Made by a program: the position numbers and the translations under genes. Below the pieces are notes generated by a model, which saw nothing but the letters and a program-made list of their open reading frames with translations, was not told the origin of the DNA and searched no databases. Shown here piece after piece: positions 1 through 14,490 of a stretch of DNA of 64,000 nt (the stretch's first letter is position 1; each line of letters starts with the position of its first letter). Source of the stretch: Rostratula benghalensis (lineage: Eukaryota > Chordata > Aves > Charadriiformes > Rostratulidae); the NCBI GenBank assembly GCA_013399305.1, contig VXAI01000009.1, forward strand, positions 1,723,372 to 1,787,371. The letters are read 5' to 3'.

Positions 1-2600
1 TTTTATATTTTATAAATACGTCTTTATAAAAATATCCTGTTTGCTTGCTGAAAGCCCATCTAGCCTAGTATTTTGTCTCCTACAGTGGCCAAAAGCAGGT
101 GCTCAGGGAAAAGTATAGAGCAGAAAAGCATAAAGTGATATTTCCTCTCAATATCCTCGCAATGGCCAGCATTCTTTGGCTCAGGCAATTCCTGAGTGCT
201 GTCTTTGTATTTAATAGATTTAACAGTTTGGCTTTTCCATCCATTCACTTTTGACCTCTTGTAAACATTCAGCATCCTTGGGAGATTGTGAAAGACAGTG
301 AGGGAAAGGGAGTGCTCAGCTGGGGAGTGGGATGTCCAGGGCTTTGGGCCCTCCAGTAAGAGTTTCTCTTTCTCATTAAATACCCACTGTGTAGCCATAA
401 GCAGGAACTGGAGCTTACACCACCTCTTCTGTATAAATGTTTTCCCAACTGCTCTTTTTTCCACAACAAAAGAACACACCGCAGCACCATGCTCAAGGTG
501 GGGCATGGGAGACCCTCTGGCTTGGGTGCTCCCAAGACATAGTGGAAGAAAGGGATGCAGCCCTGGTCACCAGCACATTAACCACCAAACCTGGTAAAAA
601 AAAAAAGAGAGCAGAGGTTGTTTCTGAAGAAAGCCCCAGCTGCCCCCGGTGTACCAGCCCCACTCCAGCAGAGCTCTGTAGGGTAATGGGTTGAGGAACC
701 CAGAGAACCTTGGGTCTGCACTGGGCAGAAGCATCAGACTCTCAGCAGCTCAAGTCCTTTGCCACATGAAAGTGTGGCATTCACAGACCTCAGACCAAGA
801 GTGGTGCTGAGAGGCAGTTCTTATCATCACAGCTTTGAAACAAAGTTCTGCCCTAGTCCCGTGATTGCATCCCTCCTAGAGCTGGATGCACATCCACCAG
901 TCACTGCTCTGCCAGTCCCAGTGCTGCTGCTTTGCCTAAGTAAAAGCTAATTAAGAACCTCTAAAGCTGTTCCTGCAAGACTTAATATAATAACAATAAT
1001 ATTTAAAAGCTAGAACATTAAGGAACACAAATTAATCAATATCCTTTATTTTAACTATTAACATTACTACTTCAACACACTAATAACATTTTAAAGTACA
1101 CATAATAGCTTTTTAATTTTAAGAGCAATAATCAGAAGAACCACCTGCTTCCCCTACCAGATGTCGAGGAACAAAACAATGTTTCCTCATCAGGAGACCC
1201 ACGTAATCTTTTCACATATTCATCTGCCTGAATCAACAAAGTATGCCACATACTGTCCCCAAGTCTGAGGTCTTTCTGAAGGGGAAGAGGAAAACAAGAT
1301 GTGAGGAAGGACACTCTGTGCTTAGGGAGCTTTGCTAGGGAGAGCTTTTGACAGTCTTTGCAAAATGCCGTTTTCATAATGGCACGTGCTCATGAAAATC
1401 AAAAAGAGAGCTTGTAGGTTAGGGAGCTGGAGCTGCACCAAGACACTGAGGAGAAGAGCACAGCCGTTCAGTGTCTTCTTACAGCTGCTGCTGAAGGGAC
1501 AGAGAGAGAAGATCGCAGGTTGGCAGGAAAGTACATGGAGGACTGGAGGACAAGGGCAGTCCTGGAGAATCTAAGTGACATTGCCAGCATGAGGGTCCCA
1601 AGATGGTCACATGTGGTTCAGCAGTAGCTGGCAATCCCTCAACCTCTGCCTTGCCCAACAGCCCTGCTTGTCTTACAGTGTGCAGTCAGACAGAGCAAGG
1701 GGAGAGAGGTTTACTCCGAAACCTCCCAAGGCTTTGATTTGTTTAATGCTGCACAGGATGGCTTACAAACAACTGCACCAGGCCTTCTAGTATTCACAGT
1801 CAATAGGCAATAGTGAGGAGCAGGCATGTGATGATGCTTGCCCAGAGTGACTCCAAATTACTCAGGAAGGTGGGGCATCAGGCCCCCCATCCTGGGGCAG
1901 GACATCCTGCAGGCAGAGCTCAAGCCAGTGTGCTCCATCCTGCACCGAGCTCTTGCCATTAAGAATCTCTGCAATACATTTGTTGACAGTGTTTACATTG
2001 GATCTAAGGGGAGCTGGAGGATTTAGCTATCTACGTCCAACAGCCTTCAGATGTATTTTCTAAAGGGTGTGAAGATCTCCTGATGTAGAACATCTCTAGA
2101 AAGCCTGAAGGTGCTGCAAGTAGCTGTGAAGAAGGAGCTTACTGGAACATTTGTATAGTGGCTGGAGAACATCTTTGGTTGTTACTTGTGAAGAGTTTCG
2201 TGTCTGTACAACATATTTTACCTCATTTCCAATATGTTTAATGCTTGGACATTTAAAGTATGCTTATTTCCACCAAAGTTTCTGCCTGTTGCTTGCAGTA
2301 CTAGATAACAGCAAATCAGCAAGACCCTGACATGGACTTCCCTAAAGATGCATCAGGTGACCTGGAACAACCTTGATGCTTCAGCATCCTAACTCATCCA
2401 AATACGGATTCCTGGGTACAGGCTTTTCAGCTGTGCCTCGAATGCTGGCACAAATGCTGGTGGAGTTGGCCTGCACCAAGTAGTGCCAGTATCGAACCAG
2501 AATGCAACCACGAATGATGATTTCAGGCACACAAGGAAAGCAAAGCATACTTCATAAAGGCACACCTTGGGAGTCTAATAAGGGAAACACGGCTACATTT
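1..2600. other. Intergenic DNA, no gene seen
   Basis: Mixed-composition sequence with many stops in all frames. No frame gives a recognisable protein, and I see no exon flanked by good splice sites. An AT-rich stretch lies at about 960-1130. By synteny with human 14q13 this is the spacer between NFKBIA and INSM2, but nothing of INSM2 (a zinc-finger gene) is visible. Confidence 0.6.
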
Positions 2601-2619
2601 TTCCTTGTAAAGCCCCTGC

Positions 2620-2995
2620 TGCCGGCCCGGAGACGTGCTGCCATCCCCGCGGATCCGTCACTGAAGGAAAGAGGAGTTTTGGGAGCGTGGAAACCCTGCC
2701 ACGCGTTCCCACAAAGCAGCGAGAAAGTGTCCCCTTGGCGAGGACACTTATTTTCCTGCAGGGGCTCAGGCACCACTAGAGGGAAACACAGCACCACCCT
2801 CGGCAGCTCCCCGCGGGTGCCCGCAGAGGACAGCGGCGACCGCCGGGGACGGCTGGCGGGCTCCTGCCGGCGGGGCTGGGGCACATTTCCCCTTCTCTTT
2901 CCTTTTCCCTTTCCCCTTCCCCTTCCTCCCCTCACCAGCACTGCGGGGGGAGCGGGACGGAGGGGAGGGGCCGCACGGAATGGCCCATAGAAGCA
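2620..2995. promoter_or_regulatory. Orphan CpG-rich block
   Basis: The DNA changes abruptly to GC-rich with dense CpG (densest about 2800-2880), then returns to AT-rich at about 3010. Its right part is a polypyrimidine tract of TTCCCC-like units (about 2886-2932). It lies some 12 kb upstream of NFKBIA with no coding exon next to it. It could be a distal CpG island, enhancer or noncoding-RNA promoter. The composition is seen; the function is inferred. Confidence 0.4.
2886..2932 (+). repeat. Polypyrimidine (TTCCCC)n tract
   Basis: An almost uninterrupted C/T run of CTTT, TTCCCC and TTCCTCCCC units at the edge of the CpG-rich block. Simple sequence, able to form non-B DNA. Confidence 0.7.
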
Positions 2996-3031
2996 AACGG
3001 GAAAGGGCAAAGGAGAAATAATGATAAAATG

Positions 3032-3119
3032 TGATAATAATAACCACTAATAATAACCACTACTAGTAGTAGTAGTAGCAGCAGCATTATTAGTAGTAGC
3101 ATTGTTATTAGTAGTATTG
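3032..3119 (+). repeat. Trinucleotide-rich repeat (ATA/AGT/AGC)n
   Basis: A low-complexity run of ATA, then AGT and AGC triplets, then degenerate TTA/GTA units. It directly follows the CpG-rich block. No coding sense. Confidence 0.8.
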
Positions 3120-3125
3120 AAATGT

Positions 3126-6100
3126 TTTAAATGAAAATTAAATAAATCTTAATAAACCAAGGAGTGACTGCTGGGGATGATGCTAAAGTTTCTGAGGGTA
3201 CAAGGGTGCTCCTCTCTCTCACACCAGTGGGCACAGCTCTTTAATTTAATTGTTAGTCAGAAACAGCTTCCTTCTGGTTCACTTCATCTTACCACTACAC
3301 AATTTTCCCCTGCTGGCAGGTAACCCTTGACACTTTTAGCTCCTAAAAAAGACAGTATTGTTCCAAAGAGCTACTGAATTGTTTGTTACTAACAAGACAG
3401 CTATCAAAGGTCAGAGCAATGACACAAAAGTTTATGAGAATTATCATTAGGATCATCATTGTAACACAATACACTTAGCTTATATAATAGACATGTTTCC
3501 TCTCCCAGATTTTGTCCTTAATGAAAATAAAGCCCAGATCTTTACTATATCTGTAAGTGATCTAGTAAGGGACTGATGAACAAAGAAGCAAAGGCTGCAA
3601 CTGATATTGAATTATTCAGAAAAGATTAAACTACAGCTGAGAAGTGGTGCATAAATATTCTGTAATGTTATGTAGCAGAGCAATAAGTCATCAAATTTTG
3701 CATTAAATTCCACATCAACAAATGCACTACACAGCACCTGAACGGGAAATCTATTTATACATGTCATGGGCTTTAAATTAACTATTTTTACTAGGAAAGG
3801 AATCTCAAAGCCATCTTTGTAGTAGTCAGTAGACACCTGAGACCAGGGCTCCATGGTGGGCAAAACAGTAGAAAGGATTATCAGAATTAATAGGAATACG
3901 TAGACACACACACACAAAAAAAGCAGGAAGCATCCTTTTGCCAATCTATAAATCCTTCTTAAATATGTTTTGCACCCTGCATCAAAGAGGTAGCCAAAAA
4001 AAAAAAAGTTTCTGTAAAAGGTGACTAGGTATGGAAAGGCTCCCATATGAGAAAAACTAACCAGATGAGAAGCAGGACTAGCTGAAGCCTGGAAAGGAGA
4101 CAGCAGAGAGTGGTGACAGCTTGGTTATATCATAGGTGGCCTAAAAAGGTGAAGAACAAATCTCATTTCCTATTTTGCATAACAGAAGTATTCCTTTTGG
4201 TCAATTAAAATACCACTTAGGAGTTTTAAAGCAAACACCAGGAAGTTTTGGCGGAGTTTTCAGCGCATGTATAATTAAATCTCATTGTCACGGGATACTG
4301 TGGAGACCAAAGATGCGGAGACACCCACCAAGGGATTAGAAAAATTCAGTGCAGCTAAATCCACAAGTAGCTGCTAAACCCAGGTGCATGGGAAGCTCCT
4401 AAAGCTCTGCATGCTGGATGTGCAGTCCTGGAGTGGGACCATTACCTACTTTTCCTTCCCTAGGTGCTTTCAGTTGACAAGTGTCAGAGAAAGAGTGCTG
4501 GACTTCATGACCAGGCATGGCAAAGCCAAGTGGGAAAGCTGGTTCACAGCAAAGCTGTGATTTTCTGAAGTTCATATGAAACTTAGGTTGGAGCTGGGAA
4601 CTGGCTTCACACATATGAAGTATCATATCAGGGATACAGCAATCTGCAACGGCAGGGGCAGTTTCCCTGCACAACTGTGTGCCAGAGCTTCACTTGCTGG
4701 TCTGGAAATGAACCAGGCAGCAAAAGCGATTAGCAGTGGAAAGACACTAGACAGCTGTAATTATCTAAATGCCTTCCTATTAACCATGTGAGAAACTAAA
4801 TCCTCACAATCACATTCGTTAGTAAATGCTAACGACAAACTAACTACATGAAGTTTCATTTGATTAGGGAGAAGAATTCTACTCCAATATGATTATGTTA
4901 CATAGAATGACCTAAAAAAAACAACCTCAAATCCAGCCTGCTTCACCAAGCAAATGAATGTTAATACTAGCAGGCAGGCAGAGAAGCCCTGTCTTTGTGG
5001 TACAAGGGCTGCTTCTGCTTCCCCCATGTGCTACAGACAGCACAGCCAGTGTCCCTCAGCTGACGGCAAATCTTCCCAGCTCCCTGGGGCAGCTCCTGCC
5101 CCTGCTGCTGGACCTGCTGTGGATGCCAAGTGTGAGCAGGACCAAGCCGGCCCAGCTGTGGCACCGTGTGGTGATTCACTGAGTATTAGCCCCATTTAGA
5201 AAACCCTGCAACGTCAGAGCGAGAGCAGAGAGCAGGCAGCGGGAGAAATTCGGCTTGTTGATGCCTGTGTTGTTTTTCACCCCAGGGGAACAACGTGGTT
5301 CAATGGATGGGGCGCAGGCATGAGACACGTGAGCGCAGCCTGAGCGCCACTGACCTCAGAGGCGCTGGGTTTTCACCATCCCTGGCACCCCGTGTTATGA
5401 AACTGCGTCACCAGCCGCTACACCAGACACACTCACTCCTTCCTGCAGAGCACAAGGAGAACTAAACATAACAATTTGTACAGAGCTGTGAAAATACCAT
5501 GGCAGACGTCAGCTTTCAGGGCACGCTGCTCTCTTGGTACCTTTGCTGATTCCTTTATTGAAATACCGATAAAAAACAAGCTTTCCCGAATTAATCTCTT
5601 CCAGACACCCACAGATATTAGCCAAGAAGAGCAGGTCTGTTGGCAGCAGGGATGAAAGAGCTCACCGCACCTTTGTGAGAAGACTGAGGGCAATTCCAAC
5701 ACCAAGCTGAATCCCACTGGATCTATAATGTCCATCATTTCTAGATATCCAGGTACTGCTGTGGCAAGCATGATACCAATGTCCAGACACACCAAAATAA
5801 CATCCACACATAATAAAATGGACCATGCATCACAGTCCATCCAGAGCATGAAGCACTTCAGAGAAGACCCATATGCCTCCAGAGCCTAGGTACCACAGTG
5901 ATGAGGACATGAAAAGTAAAAGCCTACACCAGATGACCCATTTCCAACATGAGTTACAATGTGATTTGTTCTTGACTGAAACTGTAATCATTATTTTTAA
6001 GCATGCCTTCTCCCCATGCCCCTTTATTCCTTTATTCTCCATGTGCCTTTATTCTCAGGCAGATGGTGTTGATTTCTGGTGTTTGTGCAATTTTGCCCCA

Positions 6101-9100
6101 TCATCCAGTTTAGGAGATTCAGACCCCCATAAGATCCTTCGGGGAAGGAGGCAGAAAGGAGAACACAGCCTCTCCTGAGAGGCCACATCACATTTCTGTG
6201 GAGGCACAAGTCACTCTGAAGCCCCGAAGAGCTGCTGCCTGCCCAGTCGAAGGGCCCATATGCATCATCTCACCACTCTTCTGATCCTCAGCCTGACTGA
6301 TGGACACCACATGTGCAAGGAGGCCACAGGGCAGGCAGATGCCCAAGCACCCAGCTACTCTGCAACCCCATCCTGTCACAATACTGCAGGTGAATTCTTT
6401 ATACATAATCAAATAAATTGGAAGGTTATTAGATTTGAATTAGCATTCACTGACACAATTGATTGTGTGGATTTAGTCATCTAAATGGTCAATGGTAGAA
6501 CATTTGGATAATTATTACTGTTTAGTGATATTTCTTCAACTAATTGTTTTTATTGAATGACTCACTTTGATGATGCAGCTGAAACTAGTGTGCAGCTGGG
6601 CTCCTGAGGACAGGCTTTTATCTGCCCAATCCACCTCCCAGAGGTTCCATCCTTCCTGTAAGACAACGCATTCAGGTCCCTCTGGATGGTCCTTAGGAAA
6701 GGAACTGTTTGGAAACTTCCTGCCTCTACCAATGCGTGTTTGATCATATGTAGGTTGCTTTCTCACAGCAGCTCACCCCAACGGAGTTAAAAAAAAACTG
6801 AGCTAAACTGAGCTGAAGTGGGTTTTTCCAAACTCTGCTTGAGTGGGTGCCACCTGTGAGGGCAGGAGTGCAACGGCCCACATAAGCTATTTCCTTCTCC
6901 ACCCTCTAAAGCACACCCCACCCTTGCCCCCATGAGCAAAGACCCCACTGATGCTACTCTCTTGCCCCACTCACCCCACTTCCCAAACCCAAGCTAAGTC
7001 CCAGCCCTGCAGCACCATGGGTGGGCTCATACGTGGTCAAGCTCTGGGCATCTCCCCACAGGTGTCCCTCACCACATTCAGAGGGACACAGGTAAGGTTC
7101 TGCCTGCACAGCACCATGCCAATGTAGAGAGCTCAGAGCTGATGTTAAAAGTTTTCCCACCTGAAGCTGTCTGGAAAAGCCCAGGCGAGCAGACCACTGC
7201 TCCAGCAGTAAGAGTGTGCTCTTGCCTGCTTCCTTGTAATCAACAGCTTCCTCCAGGTACAAGGTCTCCCCAGACCACTGTTGTGCTCCCCAGGGTGAGT
7301 AGCATCAAAGCAATCAGAGATATCTAGATGAGGCAGCTGAGGGAAGGTACCAAGGGTTACAGAAGTGTGACTGGGTCCCACAGTCATGCTGTGCCTGAAA
7401 CTGGGTGATCTGGCTTTGTTTTAACTCTACTGCATGTTGTCATTTGAGATCAGCTAAGCCAAACATATTGACAGCGTCACAGAGCCTGGCAGGTAAAGGG
7501 GAGGAGGAGGGGACTGTACCCCCCAGTCCAGATAGCAGGGAGCTATCGCTGGTGAGGATACAGGAGGTAGTGAGCCACAGTGGGATGCTGGGCTTTGGGA
7601 GGCAGGGGATGCAGACAAGAAAAAGGCTCATGTCTGTAGATTCAGGTAAAAGAAGAATTAAATAGTATGACTGTCGAATACTTGTTTCAAAGAGGCACCA
7701 ATATGGCTTCTCTGCAGTGCTCTGGGGAGTATCACCCCCTACCATCTCACTTCCCTCACTAGCTTTCCCACAAAAGTGTTTCAGAGCCTCCATGAATCTT
7801 CCTGTCTCAAGCACAGAACCAAACCCATGGCCTTAAGTCTGGGTTGCCACAGGTCAGGGTTTTCCCAAGCAAGTTGTATTTTTCCCTGCTCAGAAATTTG
7901 GTCTGGGAAGAACTGGAGGATTACCTCTTCCCCATTTGTCCAGTGTTCCCAGACATCTAGGGAAGGTCAGCACTATGTTCTCTTGGGGCTATGCCGTGTG
8001 CAGGCCCTCAGACGTCACCCCAGCTCACGCACAGGACAAAGAATTTGTAGAACTGAATTTACTGCCTGTGCGCAAACCGTCCGTCCAAGAAAGGCAGGAT
8101 CTTATCCTGGAGAGAGATATTTCTGTCTGGGAAACACCACAGCCACGAGTTAGTAAACAACGCCCACGAAATCTGAAGAAATCAGAGCCCTAAAAGGCAT
8201 ACGCTAAATGGGAAATCATCCCAGGAACGGATGCAGTCTTGGAGAGAGATAAATTTAAACTTTGTCCCAGCTGGAAAATTTGCATGCTGTCTCCATCAGC
8301 TCCCCCTTCCTCCCCAACACGGCTCCAGCAGTGAATCACCAGCCCCAGCACCTTCTGAAAGATGTGCTGTTGCTTCCAGTTCCCCCTTACTGTGTGCAGC
8401 TCAGGTACCGCAGGAACAGCAGAACTGCAACCCTCTGACCTCCTGCCCAGGAAGCAGAGGTGAAGCAGCCCTGCAGAGCCACACTGCTTGTCCCCTAGCT
8501 TCCAGAAGTGGTGGTGGCCCCAAACTGGCTGCCAGCCATCACCTACCCCAGGCAAGGTCATGCTTGGAGGCTGCAGGAAAATAAACAGGAATACGAGGAA
8601 GGAAAAGCTCTGCAAGGAAATCAGGATTTCATTATAGCCCGGCATGGACAGCCTGAGTCCTGGCAGTGCAGGCAATACCCTGAGCATGCAGAGCATGGGG
8701 TGTTAGTTTGGAAGAATCTGTGTTTAGCCCCCTGAGGCTGCATTTAACCTCTCTCAGTCTGTAAACCAGAACTCACCTAACACCGCTATAAATGCAGCTT
8801 AGCTCTTTGCTGCCCCTTGGACCTCTTCTCCCAACTTGCTCTCCTGCAGAGAGTAACTGTGCTACCCCAGGTGCTGCAGCCCTGCTCTCATCAGCAGCCA
8901 TTTGCCCAGATGGAGGATGGATGGGCTGGACCAGGATGTGGCATCAACAGCACACCCAGCCCTTGGTAATGCTGTGTACGCTCCCTGCTGGAACAGCCCA
9001 TGCTGCAGCTCTGAGCACAGCCCTCTAACACTCCAGAAAAATATGAGGTTGAAACTTTAGGAACTTGGGGAGCAGAGCCCTGGAGCACCTGGAAAGCGTT

Positions 9101-12100
9101 CTGCACTGAGATACTTAAAGACAAGCTCCTCTTAGCACCTTCTGGGAAGCAGATATTTCTGACACCCATTGCCAGCCTCAGGCAATTTGTGGGTGGTTGA
9201 TGTAGGTTACCCCTCCCAGAGCCATGCGGTCTGCTGGGCTTTGGGGCTCCAAAGGACTTTGACCAGGAGGAGCAGAGAGCCTGACCTCCTCCAAAGAGGG
9301 TCAGCACAGGAGGAACTGACCTCAAGACAGTCCCTCAGCTGGCAGTTCCAGGGCTTTTTCAGGAAGCACACAGCTCAAAGTTCATCTTCTGTTGGGTTTT
9401 TTTGTTGGTTTGGTGGTGGTGGTGTATTTTTTTTTCCCTCTCTCAGGTTTATGCTGTTGGTATTGTCTAGTATTTCCTGCTTCCTCCCCTGGCAGCTCCC
9501 CTGCTAGCTCAGACACACGGCTACAGCACTCAGTGCATTAGCCCCTGCGTTTGCCACATCCGTCCCCAGGGAAATCCCTGGGCCCACACGCAGTTCAGCT
9601 TCTAATTAAGGCTTACCATGTGCCTCTCTGCTGCAGTGGGCCCTTGCTGCTCACAGAGAAGCAGCACACTGGCTTTTTGTGTTTATCCCACCGGCTTTAG
9701 GCATAAGGGTTGCACAGGAGCGCCAGGAGGCTCAGAGCAAACTGTGCGCCGAGGCAGATTGGCTCTCACTGCCCCTGCACAGCCTCCGGCTCAGGCAGAA
9801 CAGCCCAACTCGGTTCAGGTCTTCGGTTTGTTCAAAATATCATCTAGTAACACAGGGAAACTCGTGTCTGCATCCAGCATTGAACTGCTGGATCCGTAAT
9901 CCAAACAGAAAGGAAAGCAGCTCCCTCCTTGTCGGGGCCCTGCTGGCTGCCCACACTCCCTGCTGCCAGGCAGAGCTCTGCCTCCCGGATTCTCACCAGG
10001 CTGGTCTTCTGCGTGGTCCCACCGTGCTGCCCTCTCCACATGTGCAAGATTCCTCCCTGCCGGGAAGAACTAGAGAGGGTAACATTACCAAATGTCACAG
10101 ATGCCCGCGGGGGGAAAGTCCCTTTTTAATTATTAGCATGCTCCCAGTTCATATTTTCCCTGTCAGGTGCTTCCACACTGTCTGCAACCACAGCGAGGGC
10201 TGGACTGATGGGGAGCAATGTTATTCATATTGCTGAAGGGAAAGTTGTTCAGCAAGCTCAAGAGACCTGTCTCTGCTTCTCTTGTCTTCCCTCACCCCAA
10301 ATCTCTTCTTCCCTACGTGGAACACCCGTGGCAGCAAGCACTGCTGCATCAGGCAGCGAGCATCAGCTTAAAGCTTTGCAGGCAACATGCTTTAACAAAA
10401 CTTCCACATGAGAAATGGGAATGACACCAGAGAAAATTTGTCTTCCAAGTGGTAGCCGATTTCAAATGACTTGCCCTATATTTACCCTCAAGGCACAATA
10501 ATAAAAGCAGTTCAAATTGATACAGTACATCTCATCCCTAAGGAACCCCAGAAATGCAATTAATTGACATATAAACAGACCACAGTTTGCCCAGAGAAAT
10601 GCAGATCTTTCCAGGGACACAACACATCAGTTTAAGAGACGCCAAAAATAAGCTTCAGTCTAAAAATAAGAACGGAGGCTAGTGTAGCCAGCCAGAAGTC
10701 CAGGACCATTCCAGCCAGGACACCACAGTTAACTCCATTTCTGTATCTGTGGGACATGGGTAGGATTTTAAATGCCCTAATTTGGACCTTGACTTTATGT
10801 GCCAAAAATTGTCACCAGCACTGTTTGCTTGGATATTGTATCAGCTCAAATACAGTGGAGAAATGCTTCCTACTGCATCCACCATGCTGCTTTTGGGAGT
10901 ATCTGACTGTCCCATAATAGCCTCCGATGAAGAAGTCTGAGGAGGTAGGGACTCTGGCCACACAGCACGTGTATCATCATTAGCCCTCATCTCAGCTGAC
11001 AAAAATGGACTTTGATTAACTTTCCTCCTTCTGATTTGGCCTTTTTTTTTTTTTTTCTTCTAAAGCTTTCAAATTAGTAGCAGTCACATTGTTATTATAA
11101 AGCAGGACGGAAAGACGCTTTCCTTGTTTACTACTGGGTTAATTGTTTGGAGCTGCCTGGTCCTTATCTTTACAGCAGCTGTAAATGGGAGCCTGAGATA
11201 TGGGAATTTTCATTGCAAAATGTTATCAGAACAACAAAGTTAAGTGTTCCCTGGCTTCCATTGCACTAATAAAGTCCGTGGTCTCGTGGAGCAATAAACC
11301 AGAGTCCTGTTCAAAGGGGTATCAGCACGTGTGTGTATACATGCAGACAGCAGGTTTACTTCACCGATTTGCTTTGCTTTGCTTTTGTTTTTATCAGCCT
11401 GGGCCAAGATCCTGCTGGATGTTGTGAATTACCTTTCCCGGTACATTTACTGCAAGCCATGCATAGTCCTCGGGATTAAATGGGAGGAAACAGTTAATAG
11501 GTATCTGCAGCAGCAATCACAAAAGGATGAAGTTGAGGGACCAACTCTGGTAAATCAACAGCACCACAGCGACAGCACTAGACGGTTCTCATGATTAGTG
11601 TGGCAATCAGGAAATTACAGTTTAATGTGTTTGCTGGAGGAAGCAGCACGAGAATCTTTCATGTTCTTTAAAAACTGATTAAAATCCTACTGCCCCTTTG
11701 CAGTATTCAGGCACGCAAGGCTCCTTCTCGGAGCCCTGCCAGCTGCTTTCTGCAGGGTAGAATAAAAACAAATATCTCGTCCCTGCAGCCCCACAGCCCT
11801 GCCAACTGAGTGCTTGGGGCACCCAGAGTGGAGGAGGTTTTTGAAAAATCTAGCCCTTAGGTATCAGGTGCAAAAACACCTCTTGTGGTGGCAGCCTTCT
11901 ACGTGGTTAAAGTGACTTTTAGGTAGTCCCTTGGTCTTGAAGTGCCCACTGGACCAGGCAGCGGAGGCTGCTAACATAGTCCCAAATACCAAACTGCAGA
12001 GAACCTTAATCTCCTCTCGAGCTGATGAGCATAAAAACCACTCATGTGCAATTAATACAGACATAGCAGGGGTATTAAACCAGAAGGCACAAGAGGGCAA

Positions 12101-14480
12101 AGAGGGCTTGGTTTGGCACAAACAACTGCAGCATTCATAAAGCTTTGCAGGGCTAAATCCCTCTCCCTGGACATGCACGACTGCTCCGTCCCCTGGGGTC
12201 GTGTCTGAGCCTCCCAGAACTGCAACACCTGGGTGAGAGGACAGGTAGGAAATCAGAGTTGAGGTAGGCTTCTCCCTATGTCCAAAACCCACATATCCAA
12301 AAGCTGAGTGTGTTTCTTTCCATTCTTTTTGTCTTGTGGACTGTGTTAACTAGAATGTGTTAACTTTCAAAAAAAAAAAAAAAGGAAAAAGAAAAAAGGA
12401 CAATACCTCAGTAGCACAAAAGCAGCATCAATGATCTTTTCTACTGCTTTGAAACCTTTGCTTTATGCTATCTTCCATGTGCCATCCCTTTAGGCAAATA
12501 TTGTATGATGACCTTATCAGTTGTGAGGAGTTACAGAGAAAACAGCAGCTTTATTTGTTTTGTTAATGAGGGTTCTGCTTACCCCTGCATCTTTACTGCT
12601 TCCCGCCCCTCCTATGTTCCATGTAGATCAGGGTCTAGGGCAGAATCCCTTCTCAATCCATGCTTTTTGTCTGCCTAATACCCAGGGGTACTGGCCCACC
12701 TCTGCCCCACACCTCCCAACACCCCGGGGCTGAGCTGCAGAGCAGCATCATCTCCCTGGGGCAGGAAATGGGCTGGCCTCAGCACGACTTTCCATCCAGA
12801 AAACATTTTCCATCTCCTTTCCGCCACCTACAACTGGCTGCAGTACCGCCGAGTTAAAACGCACACAAAATAAAAGCATCTCACGTGCCTCCAAAAAGAG
12901 GTTTCTGCTGGCAAATGCTTGCTAAAAATAGCCCCACGATTGCCTGTGAGAGCAGCTGGAGGTCACTTATAGAACGAGGCAAAGAACTCGCTTTGCTGAA
13001 TTTGGTTTCCAGACGCTGCAGTGAGGGTGGGAAGTTCTAAAGTTTAATTTCTGCCTGGTTCTAGCAAAACCCCAACCCGAGGCAACGTAATCCTGGCCAG
13101 GCTTGATTCCCCTGCCAGTCAGAACAGGAGCTTGCTTTCTAACTCCCAGCCTCCCTTTTTTTTTTTTTTTTGCAGGGAAGCAGGTACGAGGAGATTCATT
13201 TGTTAATTAAATTTCCCCTGCAAATTTACATTAAAAAGGGGAAACTCTTTCAAGAAGCTCCCGAAACTTTCATAACCCTTAGCCTAAAAAAGAAGAGAGT
13301 TGTACGGCTTTTTTCTAAACCTGCCCAAAAGCACCAGCGGGTTGTCCCAGGCCAAGTGATGAATAATGAAAAAAAGCCCAGGAATGGCACAGCTGGGCTG
13401 AAAATCAGGAACATCTGTTCACAGAAAGTCAGGCATTCGCCCTCTCCTCTGGCTCCCCCTTTCATCTTTGGATTTTTCTTGTTCAAAGGGATGCCATCCC
13501 ATGGGAAAATGACAAAAGGAAAAAAGCACAGACACTGTTACTCACAGAGGCCAGCAATGGTTGCAAGAGAAGAAAAATTCTTCATGGGAATCCCCCACAT
13601 CTGAGAAGTAGAAGCAAAAATTCACCAGGGAAAACTTCAGTGCTCTCAGCAGACAATGCCTTTTATCCGTGTGGGAGCCTGCATTTATCCAGTTTTTGTT
13701 ACCCATGGATAGCACGAGAGCAGTAAAGAGGAGTAGAGAAGAATCATTAGGAATGGCCAAAAGAAGTAAGAATAGAAGTAGAAATATCATTTCTTCTTTT
13801 AAAAAGTTTGTTATCTATATGCTCATTCTGAAAGAGGCCTGTTTAGTCCAGGACCAGAACTGGGTGTACTGGAGTGGTGCAGAATTCTCCAGTTTATTCC
13901 TGATTCCACTGCACTGAAACAGAGTGAAAAGTTCCACAGCAGAGAAATTAAATCCCCTGAACGCTGAGGCAGCACCTGCAGGCCTGCAGGCGTCGTGACA
14001 GCACACCACCACTCGTGTGCAATGCTGCCTGCACCTCTCCAAAAAGCAATGCCCCCCACCAAAGCAGCAGCAGGGCAGGCGTGGTGTGCTGATGCAGCCT
14101 CAGCATCTCTCCTGGTGGAGTTTGGCTCCCTGAACGACCTTGCATGACCTTGCTACCCTGGACTGGCTACAAGGCCTATTCCTGCCCCTCAAACGAGCAC
14201 TGGTTAATGACTTCTCAAAGGAGTCCCTCTCACCAGCCCTCACAATAATCCTCACAAGGGTCAGGGATCTCCTGCAGATGAGGGCAGTGGAGGAGAGCTG
14301 TGGTGCTACACTGCACCTCATGGGTGGAGGAGACAGAGCATGATGACCACCACTTTGTACACTTACAGACTGGCCTTCTGGCCCAAGACATTCCACAGCT
14401 GCTGGCATTCCCACAGCAAGCTGGTGAAAAGGTCAGGAGGAGATGCGGGGTGCAATCAAGGCCGGCAGTGCGGGTGATCC
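3126..14480. other. Intergenic DNA upstream of NFKBIA
   Basis: I can support no gene here. Open frames are short and resemble nothing I know. Several stretches are AT-rich and contain homeobox- or E-box-like words (for example about 10,455-10,570 and 11,030-11,190), which would fit noncoding regulatory DNA, but that cannot be shown from one sequence. There are A or T runs at 11,041-11,056, 12,369-12,382 and 13,157-13,171. A kB-like 10-mer GGGAAATCCC is at 9569-9578, no more than chance would give. Confidence 0.5.
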
Positions 14481-14490
14481 CCAGCACGAC

